Shown piece after piece: positions 1 through 10,988 of a stretch of DNA of 64,000 nucleotides; the stretch's first letter is position 1, and each line of letters starts with the position of its first letter. The notes beneath the pieces are model-generated. The model was given only the letters and a program-made list of their open reading frames with translations. It searched no databases and was not told the DNA's origin. This DNA comes from Stomorhina lunata (lineage: Eukaryota; Arthropoda; Insecta; Diptera; Rhiniidae): positions 162,946,806-163,010,805 of the forward strand of contig OW121740.1 of assembly GCA_933228675.1 (NCBI GenBank). Reading direction: 5' to 3'. The translations under genes and the position numbers were made by a program.

Positions 1-975
1 AAATGTGATATACTGACCAATAGTTATAAAAAACTTCTCAGTTCTAAATTAAGTCTTCATAGCTATTACAATCGAATTCAATGTGATTCCCTAAATGTGA
101 ACTGATTTCGATTTTCAATACGCAACTTCTCAAAATATCGAAAATACTTTTGCAAAATTTCGTCTCTCTAGCTTTTTTAGTTAAGGCGCTATCATGCTTT
201 CATTTGACTGACCCTTTATTTTCTGTTTCCGTAATTTCTTTTATGTGGAAGCTATCGTCAAATGTTGACTCATTTTGACAAAATTTTGCTAACTGGCTGG
301 CATTGTCATAACATTTAGGCTGTTTTCATAAATGTTTTGTATGGGAGCTATGGCTGAATGTAAACTGATTCCGATGAAATTTTATATCGTTACTTTTATA
401 TAGAAAAGCCCTAAGTCGTTTTTCATTCAAATTGCTTTTAAAAGATTTATGTAATAAAATTTTATAAAAATCTTTTAAGTTTTAAAAAAATGATCAATAC
501 ATTAAATTCTTTATAGAATTAAGTAAAAAACTGCGTTTAAAAAACTTCTGTATCTTCAAAACTTAGGATTTTATTTTGTTTTTTGACCCTCTTCTGTAGT
601 GTAAGAAAAATATTAGTTAGGGCTTTTCTATATTAAAGTAGCGATATGCTGCCTAGTGTTTATATAAAACTTCTATATACCAAACTTTATCATCATTGCT
701 GTTTGTCATTTATTAACCGATTTTGTCTAATTTCAATACCAAAAATTTTCCAGAAATGAAGAATATCTTTGTAAAGTTTCAGTGACCTAGCTCCTTTCGA
801 CAGACGGACTGACAGATGGTCAGACAGATGGTCAAATCGTCTTAGAATTTCATAAGAACTCAGATTATATATCCCTTTTGGCTTTTGAGCCAATATTAAG
901 GAAATTACAAATGGAATGACAATCTCAATATACCGCCATTCCCTTTAATGGTGGGCATAATAAAATTTCGTTTAA
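1..975 (-). repeat. DINE-1/Helentron-like dispersed repeat, degenerate
   Basis: Read on the minus strand, the right part (about 640-960) carries phrases typical of a dispersed fly repeat: an imperfect 'tatac...' promoter-like end, 'catttgtaatttcc', and tandem 'gtctgaccatctgtc' and 'gtccgtctgtc' motifs near 790-835, followed by an 'agctaggtcactgaaac' segment. The left part (60-370) holds a second, diverged piece with the same wording ('gctagagagacgaaatttt'). Positions 381-411 and 615-650 form an imperfect inverted repeat centred on 'tatagaaaagccctaa'. No coding potential is visible. The family call comes from recognising the phrase pattern, and the outer limits are approximate. Confidence 0.45.
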
Positions 976-3019
976 GCGAGTATTTTAGCATTAACATGGG
1001 TCTAAAATGAAATAAAAGGGAATTATAGTGTCTACGCAAAATATCTTATCCGAATACAACGCGAAATATTTTTCAAATCTATTTTTGCTGTACTCCCCAC
1101 ACTTTTGGTAAAACTCATGTTAAATTAAAAGTCTTTTTTCTGCTTCTTAACATAATTCGAAGAATGAAAAATCATTTTGCTAACAACTTTATTTTGACCA
1201 ATCCAAAAATCCCTTATAAAGAATCCTTAATACATTCTTTTCTGAACCATTAATCCTTTTAACCAGATTCTTCACACGTTTGTGGCTTTCGTTTTGCAGT
1301 AGCTGTCATTCTATTGTTCTCCACCTTTTATTCTCTTTATGTCTTTGACAGTTTCTTTTTTGGGGTTTTCTTAAACTGCTTTATACACTTCAATTTTTAT
1401 TTCTCACACTTAAATAAAGATGTCCTTATGAAAACATTTTTATTTCAAGCCATTGGAGTAAAGCTTCAATGTGTGGGTATAAATAACATAGATATAATGC
1501 ACAAATTTATATAAATCGTTTGCGTGTGTGTGTGAGGATGTGGTCAATAAATAAGAGACAGAGAGATAGATGAAAGTTATAGAGAGATTGTATTTATGTT
1601 GACAATTGATGGCAGACCAAATTGTATGTGGGTCATTGATTATAACGGTAACGACAGCATTTAACTACCGACAGTAACAATGATACTTACAGCTTGATGG
1701 TATTGATGTTTTGATAATACCGTTAGTGTTAATACAAACACTTATACATTGGCATATAGAACAAGCACACACACATATATACACTCGCTTTGAAATATAT
1801 AAATTTATTGTAAATCTTTGGCTACATAGTGATTTATCTAACTATTCAGTCATTTAGTTAATGTAGATGATGATGGTGATGATGATTTTCGAGCTGTTTT
1901 GATGCTAAATTGTTTTTATTATGAAGCTGTTTTTTTTCTTTCGAATTTTATTATCATTTTCTTTTTTTTTTTCCTCGAGAAATCACTTTTCAATATTTTT
2001 TTGTAAGCAAAAGCTGTACAATTTTTTTCTCTGTTTCAACTGACTTTATTACATGTGTCATTTTAAGTAGGGATCTATTTTAGACATATGTTTGATTTAT
2101 GTTGCCATTCATGCTTCAAGGTTGTTTGATTAGATTTTACTATACACACAGTAGTTGGGGGGCTTCTTCTCTTGGCCGTATTTTGGTTTGTTAATGTAGT
2201 GGTGTTAATGTGTTTGGTGTTTGTAAAGGAAAATCCTGAAGAACTGTAGATGTATGTATCTGTGTGCATTTGAAATGTTTACCGTAATAAATCACTTTCT
2301 GTAGAGGAAGGTTCAAACATATTAAGGGTTTGATTAGATTAGATAAATATTAAGGTTGATTTATACACAGGCACACATTTCAAATACATATTTATACTCG
2401 ACTAAATACATACATACATACTCTAACAAAAAGCTTTGGCAAACAAAAGGATTCCGAGAGATTAAAAAGAAACATATACTAACAAGAGCATTTTGCAAAA
2501 TAAGTAATTTATCATCAGCTATTTTGAGTTTTAGAGGGTTTAATGCTTCATTTACGGCACTTTAAACTGATTTTTTTCTGGAGGAAAATAAAATTGAGTT
2601 AAATTTTTTTTTTGGTTCTATTATCATTTATTAAATAAAAATCTGATAGACAGAAGTTTGGAAACATTGAGCCTTTTTTGGGAGGAAAATATATAAATGT
2701 TTCATATAATAAATAAAATGTCGAATTCTGAAGTGTCTTAATTTTGATGTACAGAAAGTGGCTTCCTTATATTTATTTAAAGTATAAACCCTTAAATGTT
2801 AATGGAGTCGTAGAGGGCAGATTATTAAAAGGTCAAATAATATTTAAATATTTTCAAAACTATTTTAAGACACGACTTGTGGAAACCTCTTTTAAAATAC
2901 ATTACATTACATTACAATATTTTTGTATAATAATTTACTATCAAATGCTTAACAATGTTAACCCTAAAATGCTCAAAAAATCAGAATTATCAAATAAAAT
3001 AATCTAACTTAGAAAGAAA
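976..3019. other. Unassigned AT-rich noncoding DNA
   Basis: No gene, TIR pair or RT/transposase similarity was found. It holds simple-sequence patches: a 'gatgatggtgatgatgat' run near 1867-1887, CA/TG-rich stretches near 1525-1540 and 1765-1780, and homopolymer T runs. Short open frames here (for example 1314-1514 and 2744-3007) are low complexity, have no recognisable domain and are not supported as genes. It could be intronic or intergenic. Confidence 0.5.
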
Positions 3020-3021
3020 TA

Positions 3022-3538
3022 CCCTGTCGTCAAATGAGTGGTTAACTACAAAAAAAGTTAACTTTAAGTTAACATTTATCGACTATCTTAAAATCAACTA
3101 CAATGCAATGCAGAATTTACACTACGTAAAGTGTATACAAACACTGAGCAGTACGTTTTTTAGAAATAATAGAAATATTTTTCTAAAAAACTTCAACAAA
3201 GCAAACAAAACAGTTATTGTCATATAATTTGGATTTAAAAATAGGAATTGTATAAATAAATTAAAAGCTGCAAGATTTTCAACATATGAAAAAAAGGAAT
3301 TGTGTAAATAAATTATAAGCAGCTAAGCTTTCAACAGTTGAAGTAGCACAGTGGAAGCGTCTGTGGTTAGCAGTCGTCAGACTTCGGTTCGAATCCGGGG
3401 CGACTTAAAAAATATTTTTTATTCTTATTTGAAACAGACGTTTAAATTACATAGAGAAGTAATCCAAGTGTCAGTCACAACTACTTGAGAAATAGTTAGC
3501 TTTAAGTAAATTTAAAGTTAACTAAATGTCCGACAGGG
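3022..3538. mobile_element. TA-flanked TIR element (517 bp) carrying a tRNA-like segment
   Basis: The element begins CCCTGTCGTCAAATG and ends with the reverse complement of CCCTGTCGGACATTTAG. A TA dinucleotide sits directly outside each end (3020-3021 and 3539-3540), as expected for a TA target duplication of the Tc1/mariner superfamily or a similar one. Subterminal AGTTAACTTTAA motifs occur in both arms. The interior is not random filler: it carries an A/T-rich lead ('ataatttggatttaaaaata', partly duplicated) followed by a tRNA-like segment at 3340-3406, and the same order recurs in the larger CCCAG-ended elements at 5.4-8.2 and 23.9-25.2 kb. There is no transposase, so it would be non-autonomous. 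Confidence 0.7.
3340..3406 (+). other. tRNA-Ala-like sequence inside a MITE
   Basis: It contains an A-box-like TAGCACAGTGG and a B box GGTTCGAATCC at 3386-3396 that matches the Pol III consensus exactly. A perfect 5-bp GTCTG/CAGAC stem encloses a loop with TTAGCA, so the anticodon region reads AGC (Ala). The loop is too long (14 nt) for a normal anticodon arm and the flanks do not form an acceptor stem, so this is a tRNA-derived promoter-like module, not a working tRNA. A T6 run near 3413-3418 could end Pol III transcription. Confidence 0.6.
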
Positions 3539-3541
3539 TAT

Positions 3542-3837
3542 ATAGGTATTAGAAATTTGGTTGAAATCGAATGTCATTAACCCTTTTCTGCCAAATTTGT
3601 TTAACTTTGTTCTTTAAGAACCAAGCAAAAACTCAAGTGATTGTAAGAATTTATATAACCTATGAAATACATTAACTTTACGAAATTTTACAGAATCGTT
3701 TTCTTGATCTTATCCTGCAAAAGTTTTAGTGTGAGTGTGCTTCTGTAAATATATAAGATATTCATGCGAATGAGTGGTATCACATCAATCATACTCAAGT
3801 ACTTAATACTTATACACTGCTTCTTTTTTCGATGTTT
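3542..3837. other. Unassigned AT-rich spacer
   Basis: No ORF, inverted repeat or recognisable repeat family was seen between the TA-flanked MITE and the DINE-like repeat. Confidence 0.4.
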
Positions 3838-5180
3838 TTATACCCTTCACCACCATAGATGGAAAGAGTATTATAAATTTGCGCTGATGTATGAAGCGCA
3901 TACAAATATTGGTCTTTTCATTCAAATTTTTTAATAAAAATTAAGCTTTCAATAAAAAAAATAATTTAAATATAATAATTTTGATTTTCAATGAAATATT
4001 TGATTTATAACAGGGAACGTAACTGTTATAACTTGTATCGTAAAAGTCAGAAAATAAAAGTTATTTTTTGAATTTTATTTTTTCGAGCAGAAATAAAAGT
4101 TATTTTTTTACTTTTATTTTTTTCGGTAATGAATAAGTTATTTTTGACTTTTATTTTTTCAAGCAAAAATAAAAGTTTTTTTTTAATTTTTATTTTTTCG
4201 AGCATAAATAACATTTATTTTTCACTTTATTTTTTCGAGCAGAAATTAAATCTTTTTTTTTACTTTTATTTTTTCGAGTAGAAATTAATGTTATTTTTTG
4301 ACTTTTATTATTTCGAGCAGAAATTAGAGCTATTTTTTGACTTTTATTTTTTCGAGCAGAAATAAAAGTTATTTTTGTTTAAATTCATGATAAAAATTTG
4401 TTCAAACAAATATAATTCTCCAGTAAAAATAATTTGCATATGCTCAAATATTAATATTGCCGAGTTTTGCAATCATAATTTGGGTTGAAAACAAAAAAAA
4501 AACTGATCGAAAAAGTAAAAGTTAAAAAAATAGCTTTTATTTTTGCTCAAAAAAATTAAACTTAAAAATAACAGTTTTTTTATAAAAAAAAATCAAATCA
4601 AAAAAATAATTTTTGTTATTTTTTTCTAAAAAATAAAAATCAGATTTTTTAAAAGCATCGCATTTTATGAAAATTGGTATACTTGGTTTTATTCTCCGAT
4701 ATATTCTTGAGGTTACTTTTTTAATTAAAAATTAAAAAAAAAACAGTTCTTTTCGGTCCCTGATTTATAATAAAAATTTGTCAGTCCGTCCATCCGTCTG
4801 TTCGTCCATCCGTATGTCCGTCCATCCGTCCGTCTGTCCATCCGTCTGTCTGGCCATCCATCCATTCGGCCATCTGCTCCCAATTCAAAGCTTGTAAATA
4901 ATCAAAGTACAAGTCGCAATTCTAAAGGTTATTTGATGAAATTTAATTGGATCGTCGCTATCGAAATTGGTGAAAATTGGTCCATTTTTTCTGGTACTTT
5001 CCATAGGTCTCATTTTTCGGAGTTGAGATTCACTGTACCAAATTTTTTTGATTTTACCAAACCTTCAGTGAAAAGTCACTAAATTCGATAAAAGTCAATA
5101 AAACGGTAATCATGTTGCTAATTTTTTACCAAATCAGTCTACATTTTACCACAGCTCCCACATAAGGGCCAATAATTGAA
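3838..5180 (-). repeat. DINE-1/Helentron-like repeat with an internal 39-bp minisatellite
   Basis: The left edge, 'atacccttcaccaccatag' at about 3840, is the typical flank of this kind of fly repeat. At 4780-4860 there is a run of 'gtccgtccatccgtctg' motifs. From about 4895 the phrase 'acaagtcgcaattctaaagg' matches, in inverse orientation, the repeats at 18.1 and 19.2 kb. Between 4030 and 4390 lie about eight degenerate tandem copies of a roughly 39-bp unit whose key parts are 'ttttttcgagcagaaat' and 'aaaagttattttttgac'. Length variation among such internal repeats is known for DINE/Helentron families. Boundaries are approximate. Confidence 0.5.
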
Positions 5181-5415
5181 AAATTTTATATAGATATCAT
5201 CATCTTAAAGAAGAAATAGGTTATTTGGTTTCAGATTTTTCCAATTCCAAATAACCTAAGTGACACAACATAAGCTGTGTTTAAAAAAACAAAATTTTTT
5301 CAACCGATATATATTTCTAGTTTAATTTTAATCTAAATACATAATTTTCGTTTAAATTTTGTAAATAGTTCCAATTTTATATTATTTGTAATTAAGATGG
5401 TAATTAAAACTTAAT

Positions 5416-5455
5416 GGCCCCGGTTCAAATCCCACCAAGGGCAACAATTTTTTTT
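5416..5455 (+). other. tRNA T-arm-like module (B box)
   Basis: GGTTCAAATCC at 5422-5432 is a B-box/T-arm match inside 'ccccggttcaaatccc', followed by 'caacaa' and a T8 run that would serve as a Pol III terminator. No matching D or acceptor arm is visible upstream, so only a tRNA 3' half appears to be present. The same module recurs at 6885-6895 and, on the minus strand, at 8016-8026 and 25035-25045. Confidence 0.45.
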
Positions 5456-5861
5456 AGTTTTTTTTTTTTTATTAAAAGAGTCTTTTTAAATGATTTTTGA
5501 ATTTTAAGAACTTAAATATTATCTTCTGTAAAAAAAATTTGTAAAACTAACTCACGTTAATGAAAAAATACCATCATGAGTCAATTTGGATTATGTAGGG
5601 GATGTTGAATACCAAACACGATTCTAATTGGTCTTAACTTGGTAAGTCCAACTTATCTGGTTCATCCTTCATCTCAATTGTGGACACACACCTCCACATG
5701 GTATCACCCGGGGAGCTAGTTTAACACCCATTAATATTGTGAGTTAACATGTTCCGAGAGTTGTCCCATAAGATCGATAAAAATGGGTTAGGATTACGGG
5801 CTAGTAACCCTCTTTTGAAAAAAATACAATGAAGAGGATAAAATTAGAATTGAAATGTCTC

Positions 5862-6036
5862 ACTACCTAATGTTAGAGGAGGATGTCCGAAACTTCGATA
5901 GAAAGACCAAGTACAGGAACATTTTTCAAAGCTTGGCCTATAAAATTGGAGAATATTCGCACAATTGGAGAATATTCGCACAAGATCGAAATCCAACCTT
6001 AACAGGTTGTAACATTTAAGTAAGTAAGAGTCAATC
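5862..6036 (+). pseudogene. RTE retrotransposon RT C-terminal fragment within composite element
   Basis: The sequence parallels the last ~55 codons of the RTE copy at 30.3 kb: a Gly-Arg-Pro-Lys-type GRP segment ('gaggatgtccgaaac'), then '(W)KDQV' coding ('agaaagaccaagta'), 'aagcttggcctataaaa', 'cgcacaagatcg', and finally 'aacaggttgtaac' plus the TAAG-repeat tail. It is out of frame because of small deletions and a 19-bp duplication. It shows that the composite element contains a retrotransposon 3' end, and it is not expressible. Confidence 0.65.
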
Positions 6037-6261
6037 TTATGTAAAAACTTATACAAAAAAGAAGATTTAAATTGTTTAAGTTTTAAAATAATTTTAAAAA
6101 AAGTTTTAAAATAATTACAAAAAATCATATAAAAATATTTTTCCAAAAATTACAACAAAGCAAAAAAAAAACAGGGAAAAACAAAGTTATTTTCACATGA
6201 TTTTGGATCTAAAAATAAAAATTGTTTATATTAATTATAAGCTGCTAAGTTTTCAACATAT

Positions 6262-6329
6262 GAAGTAGCTCAGTGGAAGAGTCTCTGCCTAGCAGTCGGA
6301 GGGTCTGGGTTCGAGCCCCCATGGGATCA
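6262..6329 (+). other. tRNA-Ala-like module
   Basis: The A box TAGCTCAGTGG (6266-6276) fits the consensus. The D stem pairs GCTC with GAGT. The anticodon arm is TCTGC-CTAGCAG-TCGGA (four of five pairs, loop reading AGC for Ala). The B box is GGTTCGAGCCC (6308-6318). Acceptor-stem pairing is absent, which argues against a functional tRNA and for a SINE-type Pol III promoter. The strand matches that of the element's RTE fragment. Confidence 0.65.
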
Positions 6330-7234
6330 GAAAAAAAATTTTGTATTTCGTTTAAAAATATATGTTTTTAATAAAACAACAACAAAAAAGTTGTTGCTGT
6401 TGTTGTTGTTGCTTTCAAATTGCTTACCCAAGCCATTACTTTTCTGCAATTGGTAAGTACTTGCCTCCAATGACATCCCCATGTTAATGTAATGACTTAA
6501 ACAGCGAATGAGTAAGTAGTTCGTGTTCAATAGTTTAACTGTTTAACTCATTATTTGGTAATGAAAAGTTTTACTGGGTATGTTTCTGGATTTATATCAG
6601 AAAAACAAAAGGTATTTGACCTCAGTGGGGAAGTGTATCATACGGTCGTGCTTAACTGACTTTAGCCGTTTTTTACTTATTTTTATTTGTAGATATTGTA
6701 CATCGGTTATCTTTATAACATTAAGAAATAATAATGACAGAGTACCCAGAAAAATTTTGGTAATAACATGTACTCTGGTGACTGGTTACCTTGTAATGAC
6801 TACAACATACCCTCCGAATAACTAATAGGTTATTACAGAAGTACTTATTTGTAATTAAGATAGTAATTTAAACTGAATGACCCCGGTTCAAATCCCACCA
6901 AGACCAACAATTTTTTTTATTTTTTTTTTTATTAAAAGGGTCTTTTTAAACGATTTTTGAGAACTTAAATATTAAAAGACTTTTGGAAAACTAACTCACG
7001 GAATTGGAATAATACCATCATAAGTCAGTTTTGATTATGTAGGGGATGTTGGATACCAAACACGGTTTTGATTGGTCTTAACTTGGTAAGTTCAACTTAC
7101 CTTCTCGTAGTATCATCCGGGGAACTGGTCAAACACTCCTTAATTTAGTGAGCTAACATGTACCGAGAGTTGTCCCATAAGATCGATAAAAATGGATTCG
7201 GACGACGGGGATAAAATTAGAATAAAAATATCCC

Positions 7235-7395
7235 ACCACCTAATGTTAGAAGAGGACGTCCGAAACATCGATGGAAAGACCAAGTAGAGGCAAATTTTTC
7301 AAAGCTTGGCCTATAAAATATGAGAATATTCGCACAAGATCAAAGTCCATAGAATTCTAAAATATGCTCGGACTTTAACAGGTTATAACTATAGG
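7235..7395 (+). pseudogene. RTE RT C-terminal fragment (copy 2)
   Basis: 'gaagaggacgtccgaaacat' corresponds to the R-R-G-R-P-K-like region, then 'ggaaagaccaagtagaggc', with a stop where the intact copy at 30.3 kb reads on, and then 'aatatgctcggactttaaca'. It retains more of the 3' coding end ('agaattctaaaatatgctc') than copy 1. The tail is 'taagcaagtaag'. It is non-functional. Confidence 0.6.
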
Positions 7396-7649
7396 CCGTT
7401 TAAGCAAGTAAGAGTCAATGTTATACAAAAAGGAAGATTTGAATTGTTTTAATTTTAAAATAATTAAAGAAAACTTTTTTATTGTTTATTTAAAGCATTA
7501 AACATTTACAAAAAACGTATAAAAATATTTTTCCAAAAATTACAACAAAGCAAAAAAAGCAGGGAAAAACAAAGTTATTGTCACATGATTTTGGATCTAA
7601 AAATAAAAATTGTATATATTAATTATAAGCTGCTAAGTTTTCAATATAT

Positions 7650-7718
7650 GAAGTAGCTTAGTGGTAGAGTCTCCGCCTGGCAGTCGTAGGGGTCTGGGTT
7701 CAAGCCCACACGGGATCA
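7650..7718 (+). other. tRNA-Ala-like module (GGC variant)
   Basis: It has the same architecture as 6262-6329, with A box TAGCTTAGTGG and B box GGTTCAAGCCC. The anticodon-loop equivalent reads CTGGCAG, so the nominal anticodon is GGC, still Ala. The acceptor stem is not formed. Confidence 0.55.
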
Positions 7719-8214
7719 TAAAAAAAAATTTGTATTTCGTTTAAAAATATATTTTTTTAAATAAAACGACAACAAAAATGTTTTTGTTGTTGTTTTCCAA
7801 TTGCTTACCCAAGTCAATACTTTTCTGCAATTGGTAAGTACTTGCCTCCAATGAAATCCCCATGTTAATGTAATGACTTAAACAGTGAATGAGTAAGTAG
7901 TTCGTGTGAGTTAGTTTTCCAAAATTTTTTTTACAGAAGGTAATATTTAAGTTCTTAAAATTCAAAAATCATTTAAAAAACTCTTTTAATATAAAAAAAA
8001 TTGTTGGTCTTGGTGGGATTCGAACCGGGGCCATTCAGTTTAAATTACGATCTTATTTACAAATAAGTACTTCTGTAATAACTTATTAGTTATTCGGAGG
8101 GTATGTTGTAGTCTTTACAAGGTAACCAGTTACCAGAGTGCTTGACATTACCAAAGTTTTGCTGGATAGTTTAGCTGTTTAACTCATTATTTGGTAATGA
8201 AAAGTTTTACTGGG

Positions 8215-8743
8215 ATAATTTTAAAAAGTTTGCTTCGCAATAGCATGAATTCATTTTACTTCCCCATATTTCCACTTATTATTCCCCACAATCCCTTAAA
8301 GCCATTTATAGAAATATTTAAATAAAAAAAAATCTACTATACACAAACTATTTAACACTCGAATACACATATATTAAAAGGACATGAGTAAATACATATC
8401 AACACTATAATAAGCACAAATAGCCATTCACCATATGACTTTTTAAAATTTACTATATAAAATGTCCATCAAAGTTCAATGAATTTGAAATGTTATAGAA
8501 AAAGAAAAACATTATAATATGTTTAAATACACAAGAAATAGTAAGTGATTCATAAGAGTTTATGAATAAAAAAAAAAGTTATAAAAATAAAAAGGAAACA
8601 GTAGAAAAAGGGGAAATGTAAAAAATATAAATATGAAAAGGGAAGAAATACAAAATAAATTGCATTTAATTTTATTTTATTTAAAGGAGAAATATAAGAA
8701 ATACTGAAGTTTTAATGGGTACAAAAGTTCAAACATATACACT
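8215..8743. other. Unassigned AT-rich spacer
   Basis: No gene or terminal repeat was recognised. The stretch is A-rich, with homopolymer runs. Confidence 0.4.
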
Positions 8744-10308
8744 AGGGTGGGTCGTTTTTTGACTTTTGTCTCTGATCGACTTCTAATAGTGAAATTATAT
8801 GGCCAAATTATGTCAATCGGAAGTGTGCAAAATATTATTGATTTATTTTTAGGATACGAGCCCGCGCAACGGTCCCAAAGTTTTTGAGCCCATTTGTATG
8901 GGGAAAACTGAGAGTATTTGCAGTTTTTGCTATATTTCGTTCATTTACAATTACAATAATAGATTACAATAATGGAATAATGGAATAATGGAGTCTAAAA
9001 GTGAACTAATGCAGCTTTAATTAAAGTCATCAATATTTTAAATCCATAAAACAGTTTTGAAGTTATTGCGCTTTTCCCCCAAAAATTCGTGTCCTTGACA
9101 ATGCGCCTAAGGATACACGCCTAGAATAAACTACTTTGGACAAAAGCTCGCAAAGTAAGACGTGATTTATCATTTTAAGACTTGTAAGTACTTCATAGCT
9201 TAACTTTGTTAAAATATAACAATATTTACTTAGTTTTTTTTTGATAATCAAAAATGGGTCATTTTTCTCAGGTGGGTTTCAAAACGCATTTTTTAATTTT
9301 TTGAAAATTTTGTTAAACAAATATTACAAATTTGAATTTCTCTCATCGGTGTGTTAAAATAAATAAAAAAGACAATAAAACTCAAAAAAATTTAGGTCAA
9401 TATCTCAAACCATTTTTCCGTACCTTGTGTTCGAATTCGACGAATTTCGCAAAAAAGTAATTTTTTACTCATAATTTGAGTAAATGCTTCATAAATCTTA
9501 TTTATGTTCAATTTAAATAATGTTTATTTATAATAAAATTATAAAAATATGTATAATAAAAATATAAGCAGGTTCTTTGTTTTTAAAATTGGGTAAACTT
9601 AACCCTTTTTTTCCCGAGGCAAAAATGAAAAAATTGTATTTTTTTTATTTTTTAAATACGTAATGTTATTAATTTTTTACTGAATTTTAATAAATATACT
9701 TAAAAGTAATTATTTTACGTTAAGACAAAGTCTTTTTTATTAAAAAAAATACGTTAACCCTTTTTAGACATTGGGTCAAAAATGACCCAAGTTTTTTTTG
9801 GCACTTTTTTCAGCAAATTTTGATTAAAAACCATTAATGTTATTATTTGACACCAAGATTAATTTTTTTTATTATAAAAAATATTTTAACCCTTTAAAGA
9901 TATGGAAGCAAAAATTAAAAATTTTTGGGGACAATATGGTCCCCATAAATTTTTAGGATTAATATTTTGTAATAAATAAATTTAATCTTAGTGTAAAATA
10001 TTTACTTAATGCCTTTTTATCAAAAGTTGCTGGAAAAAGTGACAAAACAATTTGCAGATAATTCACTTTTAGATTCTATTATCTTTTCTCTTAAAAATAA
10101 ATCGTAAATGGACGAAATATAGCAAAAACTGCAAATACTCTCAGTTTTCGCCACACAAATGGGCACAAAAACTTTGGGACCGTTGCGCGGGCTCGTATCC
10201 TAAAAATAAATCAATAATATTTTGCACACTTCCGATTGACATAATTTGGCCATATAATTTCACTATTAGAAGTCGATCAGAGATAAAAGTCAAAAAATGA
10301 CCCACCCC
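8744..10308. mobile_element. TIR element with ~205-bp inverted ends (AGGGTGGGTC termini)
   Basis: 8744-8950 and 10108-10308 are inverted copies with few differences. The ends read AGGGTGGGTCGTTTTTTGAC and, on the opposite strand, GGGGTGGGTCATTTTTTGAC. Within the arms, a GC-richer block ('gagcccgcgcaacggtccc') stands out against the AT background. The ~1.15-kb interior has no intact ORF. It contains palindromic 'gggtcaaaaatgaccc' at about 9773, which echoes the termini. No clean target duplication is visible: the flanks share only ATAC. The superfamily is unresolved. Confidence 0.6.
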
Positions 10309-10988
10309 AATACGCACATTAAGGCACACATACATAAATATGTGTATGTACATTTTCATGTGCATGTATATAACAATTTTCTTTCATAAGTAGAGTGTTT
10401 TTTATGTATTTAAAATAATGACATACTTACTCCCACTTTTCTTTAAAGACAATAAACATCCGCTCTTAAATTCTCACTTATGCTCTACTTCCAACTAAAA
10501 GAGCTACTAACACCCATACTCCTTTTATATAACATAAATAAATTTATATTTAATAGAAAATTTAAACATAAAAACAAAAACATCAAAAAAATTTATTTTT
10601 ACACTTGAAAGATTTAGGAAAAAAAGAAAATAAATTTCCTAAATTGTTATTTCCGACAAAATTTTTAGAAATTTTTTTAAAAATATTTTATTTTTGTAAA
10701 AAGTGTATGATCTAGACTTGAGGTTTTTTTACTGTTTTTTTTTCTTGTTTCTTAAATTTCCCAAAATTTTTTTGAGTGTAAGTAACACATGCACATTTAT
10801 TTAGTAGCATAAACTTTTCTTATGTCTCACACACAATCACAATCAATAAGGCAAAACATTACGAAGGAGAAAGGAATAAAATAAACATGGAAAAAAATAA
10901 TTTCTTTCACTCAATATAAAACTATTCTTGTTGTCGTTGGTTTGTTCTTTTTTATTTATTTTTTATTTTCTGGGTTTTGAAATTTTAG
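10309..10988. other. Unassigned AT-rich DNA
   Basis: No gene or TIR pair was seen. The stretch contains short A and T runs and a 'catgtgcatgtat' patch near 10355. Confidence 0.4.

Larger units (their letters stand above)
5386..6578 (+). mobile_element. Composite CCCAG-TIR element, copy 1 (left end missing)
   Basis: The right end is TTTTACTGGG at 6578 followed by TA, identical in type to the end of the full copy at 23888. The left terminus is absent: homology starts abruptly near 5386 at 'tatttgtaattaagatgg'. In order it contains a T-arm-like module (5416-5455), a unique block, an RTE reverse-transcriptase 3' end (about 5862-6036) with its 'taagtaagtaag' tail, an A/T-rich lead, a tRNA-Ala-like module (6262-6329) and a (CAA)n/(GTT)n hairpin at 6379-6412. 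A 19-bp segment beginning 'aattggagaatattcg' is duplicated in tandem at about 5953-5990, inside the RTE piece. Confidence 0.65.
6745..8165 (+). mobile_element. Composite CCCAG-TIR element, copy 2, with ~255-bp inverted ends
   Basis: It starts CCCAGAAAAATTTTGG (6745) and ends CCAAAGTTTTGCTGGA (8165), with TA outside both ends (6743-6744, 8166-8167). About 255 bp at each end are inverted copies of one another (6745-7000 versus 7910-8165), each including the B-box module. The full copy at 23888 instead has two different subterminal regions. The core again carries the RTE 3' end (about 7235-7395), the A/T lead and a tRNA-Ala-like module (7650-7718). Directly outside the right end, 8168-8214 repeats the other type of terminus (ending TTTTACTGGG), a relic of a nested or recombined copy. 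Confidence 0.65.

Noticed and set aside
6262..6329. Functional tRNA-Ala gene
   Set aside because: D arm, anticodon arm and B box are recognisable but the acceptor stem cannot pair, and the sequence is embedded in a repeated mobile element.
10141..10365. 74-codon frame with a plausible-looking protein
   Set aside because: It is the translation of the right inverted arm of the 8744-10308 element; the left arm gives a broken version.
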